From the NCBI GenBank assembly GCA_031267155.1, contig JAIRZR010000401.1:1-10377 (forward strand): a stretch of 10,377 nucleotides of DNA, written 5' to 3'. Both the position numbers and the translations under genes were made by a program. The notes beneath the pieces are model-generated. The model did not search any database and was not told the DNA's origin. It worked only from the letters and a program-made list of their open reading frames with translations. Below, piece by piece: positions 6,962 through 10,377 of the stretch. This DNA is from Prevotellaceae bacterium (GTDB taxonomy: Bacteria > Bacteroidota > Bacteroidia > Bacteroidales > UBA932). Position 1 is the stretch's first letter; every line of letters starts with the position of its first letter.

Positions 6962-7279
6962 ATGGCATTAAGTGTTAATAGAGCTAATTATGATGAGGTT
7001 ATCAGTTCGGATAAACCTGTAGTTCTTGATTTTTGGGCAACATGGTGCGTACCGTGCAAGGTTATAGCCCCCTATATTGACGAATTAGCCTCCGAGTACG
7101 AAGGCAGGGCGATTGTCGGCAAAGTCAATATGGAAGAAGATAATGACGAATTGGCAATCAAGTACGGGGTGAAAAATATCCCTACCGTTTTGTTTATCAA
7201 AAACGGGCAGTTGCTTGACAAACAGGTAGGCGCAGCAGGCAAGGATGTCTTCGTGCAGAAATTGAAGGCGATATTATAG
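6962..7279 (+). CDS. trxA: Thioredoxin
   Basis: Cytoplasmic thiol-disulfide reductant that supplies electrons to reductases and keeps cysteines reduced, recycled by thioredoxin reductase. The 105 residues are a single thioredoxin domain of normal length with no signal peptide. The active site is WCVPC (28-32), the buried Asp is Asp23 (VLDFWATW), and the cis-proline is Pro74 in NIPT. The active-site dipeptide is Val-Pro rather than the usual Gly-Pro, which may shift redox potential or partner choice. The lack of a leader peptide argues against a TlpA/ResA-type periplasmic protein. A perfect hairpin 12 bases downstream probably ends or stabilises the transcript. Confidence 0.93.
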   Translation: MALSVNRANYDEVISSDKPVVLDFWATWCVPCKVIAPYIDELASEYEGRAIVGKVNMEEDNDELAIKYGVKNIPTVLFIKNGQLLDKQVGAAGKDVFVQKLKAIL

Positions 7280-7290
7280 CTGTGCAAAAA

Positions 7291-7324
7291 TATCATGAAA
7301 CAGAATAATATCTGTTTCATGATA
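7291..7324. terminator. Perfect 13-bp hairpin after trxA
   Basis: TATCATGAAACAG (7291-7303) and its exact reverse complement (7312-7324) enclose an 8-base loop, and one more A-T pair can close it. It starts 12 bases after the trxA stop. There is no strong T-run after the stem, so it is either a weak terminator or a 3' mRNA-stabilising structure. Confidence 0.5.
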
Positions 7325-7409
7325 CTGTTTACATTCGACGCAGGGAACCGGAATAAAATTTCGCGGGAGGCGTATTTTTCTATTTTGTAGTGCTTTTACA
7401 GTTTTATAT

Positions 7410-8333
7410 ATGGAAGATATCGGAACATTGACAGAAGAGTTCATTCGTTACATGCAAACGGAAAAAAGGTCGTCGGAGCATACGTTGCGAGCGTACCGAA
7501 ATGATATTTCCGATTTTTTCGAATGTATCTATGAGGGTGATTCCCTTATTGATCTCTCTGAAATTACGACATTGATTGTAAGGCGATGGCTTGCCGAATT
7601 GATCAGGAAAGGCTTGACTCCGCGTACAGTAAACCGTAAAATCGCCGCATTAAGCTCGTTCTTCAAATATTTGATGAGAAAGAAAAAGATTCTGCACAAT
7701 CCCGCCAGCGGAACAGGCAAGCCAAAAATCGCAAAAAAACTTCCGGCATTTATCCCGGAAGAGAAACTTGCCACTGTTTTGGATTTCTCTAAAAAGAATT
7801 TCACAGACTATTCATCATACAGGGATTATGTAATTCTGGAAACATTCTACGCAACAGGAATGAGAATATCCGAACTTGCGAATTTGAAACACAGCGATCT
7901 GGATTTTTCCCTGCGGCAAATCAAAGTGCTGGGCAAACGGAACAGGGAGAGGATTATCCCCATGACGGAGATTATCAGGCAGGTACTGGAAGAATATCTG
8001 TACAGGAAAAAAATATTTTTCCCGGATCAGGAAAATAACTGCCTTTTCCTGACTTCCAGGGGAAAGAAAATATCAGTCAAACTGGTATATCTGGGTGTTA
8101 AAAGGTCTCTGCGGCTCGGCGGAGTGACGGGAAAATCCAATCCCCATGTTTTGAGACATACATTTGCGACACACATATTGAACAGTGGAGCAGATTTAAA
8201 CAGCGTAAAGGAACTGCTGGGACACGCAAGCCTGGCAGCAACACAAATCTATACACACCTTACGTTTGAAAAGTTAAAAATAATTCATAATAAGGCGCAT
8301 CCGCGCGCTAAGGTTAAACAATTAAAAAATTGA
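7410..8333 (+). CDS. xerC: XerC/XerD-type tyrosine recombinase
   Basis: Site-specific recombinase; housekeeping members resolve chromosome dimers at dif. At 307 residues it is the usual Xer length, with an N-terminal SAM-like core-binding domain (about 5-95: FIRYMQTEKRSSEHTLRAYR) and a C-terminal catalytic domain. All catalytic residues are present: Arg152 (ATGMRISEL), Lys176 (VLGKRNRERIIP), His246 and Arg249 (HVLRH), His272 (LLGHASL) and Tyr281 (IYTHLT). Close linkage to hpf, four bases downstream, is typical of the chromosomal Bacteroidales xerC rather than a mobile integrase. XerC versus XerD cannot be settled from motifs alone. No other integrative-element gene accompanies it. Confidence 0.88.
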   Translation: MEDIGTLTEEFIRYMQTEKRSSEHTLRAYRNDISDFFECIYEGDSLIDLSEITTLIVRRWLAELIRKGLTPRTVNRKIAALSSFFKYLMRKKKILHNPASGTGKPKIAKKLPAFIPEEKLATVLDFSKKNFTDYSSYRDYVILETFYATGMRISELANLKHSDLDFSLRQIKVLGKRNRERIIPMTEIIRQVLEEYLYRKKIFFPDQENNCLFLTSRGKKISVKLVYLGVKRSLRLGGVTGKSNPHVLRHTFATHILNSGADLNSVKELLGHASLAATQIYTHLTFEKLKIIHNKAHPRAKVKQLKN

Positions 8334-8337
8334 AGCC

Positions 8338-8631
8338 ATGAACTTAAATGTACAATCCATCAAATTTGATGCAGACAAAAAACTCATTGAGTTTATTGAG
8401 AAGAAGATTTCAAAATTAGAGAAATTCTTTGATGGAATCGTTGGAGCAGACGTTTATCTGAGGTTAAACAGTCAGCCTGTTGAAAACAAAAAAGTAGAAA
8501 TTCGCCTGAAAATCCCCGGATACGATGTATTCGCAGAACGGGAATCGAAGAGTTTCGAAGAATCTACAGATTTATGCATTGATGCGCTGAAAACGCAGCT
8601 TACCAAAGCAAAAGAAAAAATGAGGGCATAA
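8338..8631 (+). CDS. hpf: Short ribosome hibernation promoting factor (HPF/RaiA family)
   Basis: Binds the small ribosomal subunit in stationary phase and blocks translation to preserve ribosomes. The 97 residues form one HPF/YfiA domain, from MNLNVQSIKFDADKKLIEFI, through SKLEKFFDGIVGADVYLRL (about 25-43), to the terminal helix ESTDLCIDALKTQLTKAKEKM. It lacks the C-terminal dimerisation domain of long HPF, which is the normal short form. The start is four bases after the recombinase stop, so the two are cotranscribed. A strong terminator follows. Confidence 0.92.
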   Translation: MNLNVQSIKFDADKKLIEFIEKKISKLEKFFDGIVGADVYLRLNSQPVENKKVEIRLKIPGYDVFAERESKSFEESTDLCIDALKTQLTKAKEKMRA

Positions 8632-8653
8632 TTTTAAAAGATTCATAGGCTAT

Positions 8654-8690
8654 AAAATCCCCCAAAGGAAAATCCCGAGGGGGATTTTTT
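8654..8690. terminator. Rho-independent terminator, probably bidirectional
   Basis: AAAATCCCCC (8654-8663) pairs with GGGGGATTTT (8679-8688) around a 15-base loop and runs into T6 (8685-8690). The A-run on the other side lets it also work on the minus strand, for the convergent lipoprotein gene whose stop lies six bases away. Confidence 0.85.
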
Positions 8691-8695
8691 AGTGA

Positions 8696-9835
8696 TTAAA
8701 ACGCAAATTCTATCAGCATGGGATTTAAATCCGATACTTCTTCTTCGCTCATGTTCCCGAATATTTCTTTCAATTTTTTATAGTTCGGAGAATCTTTAAG
8801 CTCGGTATTTTTCTCAAGCCCCGACCATATCCTGTCGGGATAGATATAAGTAAGAAAACCTGCATCAGTTTCACATGCCCATGAATTTGCCAGAAAAAAC
8901 GGACTGGTAAAAGTTACATCGTCAATATCATTTCCTGTCATTGCATAATCAACGTTTCCGCTACTTATGTTTAATACCTGCATCAAAGACTTGGATGGTG
9001 AAGTCCCGCAGGCAAAGAAAAAATGTGATTGACATCCTGCAAGTGTAGATACCATTTTTTCCGTAATACCTTCAAGATTCTTTTGGACTTGCCGAATTTT
9101 CTCTTCTTTTTCCGAGGTCAGAATATCATCATCGCAAAGCAGTCGGATATCAACGAATTTTTTATCTTTCAAATCATAAAGTACAAAATCATTGGACACG
9201 CCTGTTGAGATTATTATTTTATCTGTTCCATACATAAAAAATTTTACAGGACGTCCTATCCTGGTGGCTTTAGCAGTTTTTAAGGCTCTTTGCAGGATTT
9301 CGCCGGATAAATTGATTTCATGAACAGCATATTCTTCAAATCCTGTTTCATACACTAATATTCTGTCATCCGCAACGATTTTAATATTGTACCCTACAAT
9401 TTTCAACGGGATGGATTGCAGATATTTTCCTTCCTTATCGTACAGAATCAACTTTTTATAATCCAGTATCACTGTGTTTCCATTGTCAAAAACGTCATAA
9501 TCTTCCAGTTCTACAAATTCTCCCGGTCCCTGTCCGACACGCCCTATTGTTTTGATATATGAACCATTCGAATCAAACTCAAGCAATTCTTTCCGATCAC
9601 TTGCAACATAATACCTGCTGTTAATTTTTTTGATTTTTCCAATTGTCCTGCCGATCAGGGAATTTTCAGTAGTTTCCAGGGGAACAAATCTTACGTTTTT
9701 CAACATGCCGGATATCTTCTGAGGCTTGTCCGGAGCAGGTTTTAAACACGTTATGGCTTCACCGGACATACTGTTTTTCTTTCCGCAGCTAAGGACGGCG
9801 AAAGACAGAGTTAATAGTAATAAAATACGTTTCAT
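8696..9835 (-). CDS. 6-bladed beta-propeller lipoprotein
   Basis: A 379-residue exported lipoprotein. The signal peptide MKRILLLLTLSFAVLSC ends in a lipobox with lipidated Cys17. The next residues are GKKNS, with no acidic cluster, so the Bacteroidota surface-export signal is not evident. The body matches the Bacteroidota 6-bladed beta-propeller family: VRFVPLETTENSLIG (about 49-63), then blade repeats such as LLEFDSNGSYIKTIG (83-97) followed by RVGQGPGEF, and LILYDKEGKYLQSI. These proteins are abundant in Bacteroidales, but their ligands are generally unknown, and nothing here shows one. It is a single-gene unit with its own promoter (9874-9902) and a shared terminator. Confidence 0.82.
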   Translation of the reverse strand: MKRILLLLTLSFAVLSCGKKNSMSGEAITCLKPAPDKPQKISGMLKNVRFVPLETTENSLIGRTIGKIKKINSRYYVASDRKELLEFDSNGSYIKTIGRVGQGPGEFVELEDYDVFDNGNTVILDYKKLILYDKEGKYLQSIPLKIVGYNIKIVADDRILVYETGFEEYAVHEINLSGEILQRALKTAKATRIGRPVKFFMYGTDKIIISTGVSNDFVLYDLKDKKFVDIRLLCDDDILTSEKEEKIRQVQKNLEGITEKMVSTLAGCQSHFFFACGTSPSKSLMQVLNISSGNVDYAMTGNDIDDVTFTSPFFLANSWACETDAGFLTYIYPDRIWSGLEKNTELKDSPNYKKLKEIFGNMSEEEVSDLNPMLIEFAF

Positions 9836-9865
9836 CTTATCGAATTAAAAATGGTACATTATGTA

Positions 9866-9877
9866 TTTGCGCGCAAA
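9866..9877. promoter_or_regulatory. 12-bp palindrome at the lipoprotein promoter (possible operator)
   Basis: TTTGCGCGCAAA is a perfect palindrome. It overlaps the 3' half of the -7 box and the predicted transcription start of the beta-propeller lipoprotein gene, a position where a dimeric repressor would block initiation. The palindrome is seen directly; the operator role is inferred. Confidence 0.4.
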
Positions 9878-9902
9878 ATTATGTAAAAATTTCGATATGA
9901 AA
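9874..9902 (-). promoter_or_regulatory. Promoter of the beta-propeller lipoprotein gene
   Basis: On the minus strand TAATTTTG (9881-9874) is an exact -7 box, with TTTC (9902-9899) 17 bases upstream as a near-match to TTTG. Transcription would start near 9867, about 30 bases before the ATG at 9835. Confidence 0.5.
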
Positions 9903-9908
9903 ATTATA

Positions 9909-10377
9909 GGGTACCTCTAAAAACTCCTAATTTTTTTCTCACTGAATTTTGAACTCGTTTTTTAAGAATCAAGGATAGAGTTCACGAATGCCGATGAAAC
10001 TGTTAAATTCCTATACTATTTTAATTTATTAATAATCAAATGTTTACAATTATCAGAGTTCACAAAAAGGCATAATTATCCCTTAAAGAGCATTCAGTTG
10101 AATTTTGCGGAACATATTATAAGTCAAATTCATCAGACCGATAACGGCAGTTGCCTGCCGGATACCGATACATTGAATGTACATCCCGTTCATGGAGTTT
10201 TCCATGAAACCGAAAATATGTTCCACACGCGAACGAACGCGAGACTTTTCCCTGTTATCCGCTTTCTGTTCTTCTGTAAGCGGTTTATTTCGATAGCCTT
10301 TTTCACAGACCTGATTTTCCATACGTTTGCTTTCAATAATTTTTTCCTGTGATTCTCCGGTATAAGCCGAATCGGCA
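9909..10377 (-). mobile_element. IS5-type insertion sequence, transposase 3' end and probable terminal repeat (partial)
   Basis: The element spans from a probable terminal inverted repeat, GGGTACCTCTAAAAACT at 9909-9925, through the transposase gene to beyond the window. The end resembles IS5-family termini, which often carry ACCTCTAAAAA-like sequence, but the other end is outside the window, so neither the repeat pair nor a target duplication can be confirmed. About 157 bases of AT-rich non-coding DNA separate it from the transposase stop and contain the 9-base direct repeat AGAGTTCAC at 9977-9985 and 10055-10063. Confidence 0.6.
10083..10377 (-). CDS. IS5-family DDE transposase, C-terminal part (5' end outside window)
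   Basis: Cut-and-paste type DDE transposase. The minus-strand frame is open to the window edge, and the visible 97 residues begin ADSAYTGESQEKIIESKRME. The Asp in ADSAY fits the second catalytic acid and the Glu in VRSRVEHIFGFMENSMNG the third; the segment between holds RNKPLTEEQKADNREKSRVR, the usual basic stretch. The C-terminus GLMNLTYNMFRKIQLNAL is the typical family ending, so the 3' end is intact. The ATG at 10322 is internal; the real start lies beyond 10377. Whether the gene is complete cannot be judged here. Confidence 0.85.
   Translation of the reverse strand, partial: ADSAYTGESQEKIIESKRMENQVCEKGYRNKPLTEEQKADNREKSRVRSRVEHIFGFMENSMNGMYIQCIGIRQATAVIGLMNLTYNMFRKIQLNAL

Noticed and set aside
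7410..8333. Tyrosine recombinase as the integrase of a mobile element
   Set aside because: It is coupled to hpf, has housekeeping Xer length and motifs, and has no att-like repeats or tRNA beside it.

Overview
The window looks like chromosomal DNA of a Bacteroidales-type bacterium (phylum Bacteroidota). The evidence is several promoters of the Bacteroidota TTTG / TAnnTTTG type, almost no Shine-Dalgarno sequences, a Tat-exported GH106-like glycosidase, a 6-bladed beta-propeller lipoprotein typical of this phylum, and Bacteroidales-like SufC/SufD, XerC-type recombinase and short HPF proteins. I cannot name a genus.

Left part (1-4405): a divergent intergenic region has a partial leftward ORF at the edge and a rightward promoter with a nearby direct repeat. 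It drives a two-gene glycan-degradation unit: a GH106-like (alpha-L-rhamnosidase family) exported enzyme and an SGNH/GDSL esterase five bases downstream. The tail of the esterase looks foreign or frameshifted. Next is a 3'-truncated rhuM-like gene, typical of mobile or accessory DNA, which runs head-on into the 3' end of sufD.

Middle (4337-6622): sufD and sufC lie on the minus strand with a 4-base overlap. They encode two parts of the SufBCD iron-sulfur cluster scaffold. sufB is not upstream and sufS is not downstream, and the SufD C-terminus has an atypical tail read from rhuM antisense sequence. An AT-rich divergent promoter region follows.

Right-middle (6623-8690): a rightward housekeeping run encodes a small helix-turn-helix protein, thioredoxin, a XerC/D-type tyrosine recombinase and a short ribosome hibernation factor. 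It ends at a strong, probably bidirectional intrinsic terminator.

Right end (8696-10377): a minus-strand 6-bladed beta-propeller lipoprotein has its promoter overlapped by a perfect 12-bp palindrome. An IS5-type transposase gene then leaves the window. The probable inner end of this insertion sequence lies only a few bases upstream of the lipoprotein promoter.

I see no CRISPR array, no tRNA or rRNA, and no gene set that clearly forms an undescribed system. The observations most worth following are the rhuM/sufD junction, the isolated sufCD pair, the disrupted esterase tail and several short repeat or palindrome elements at promoters.
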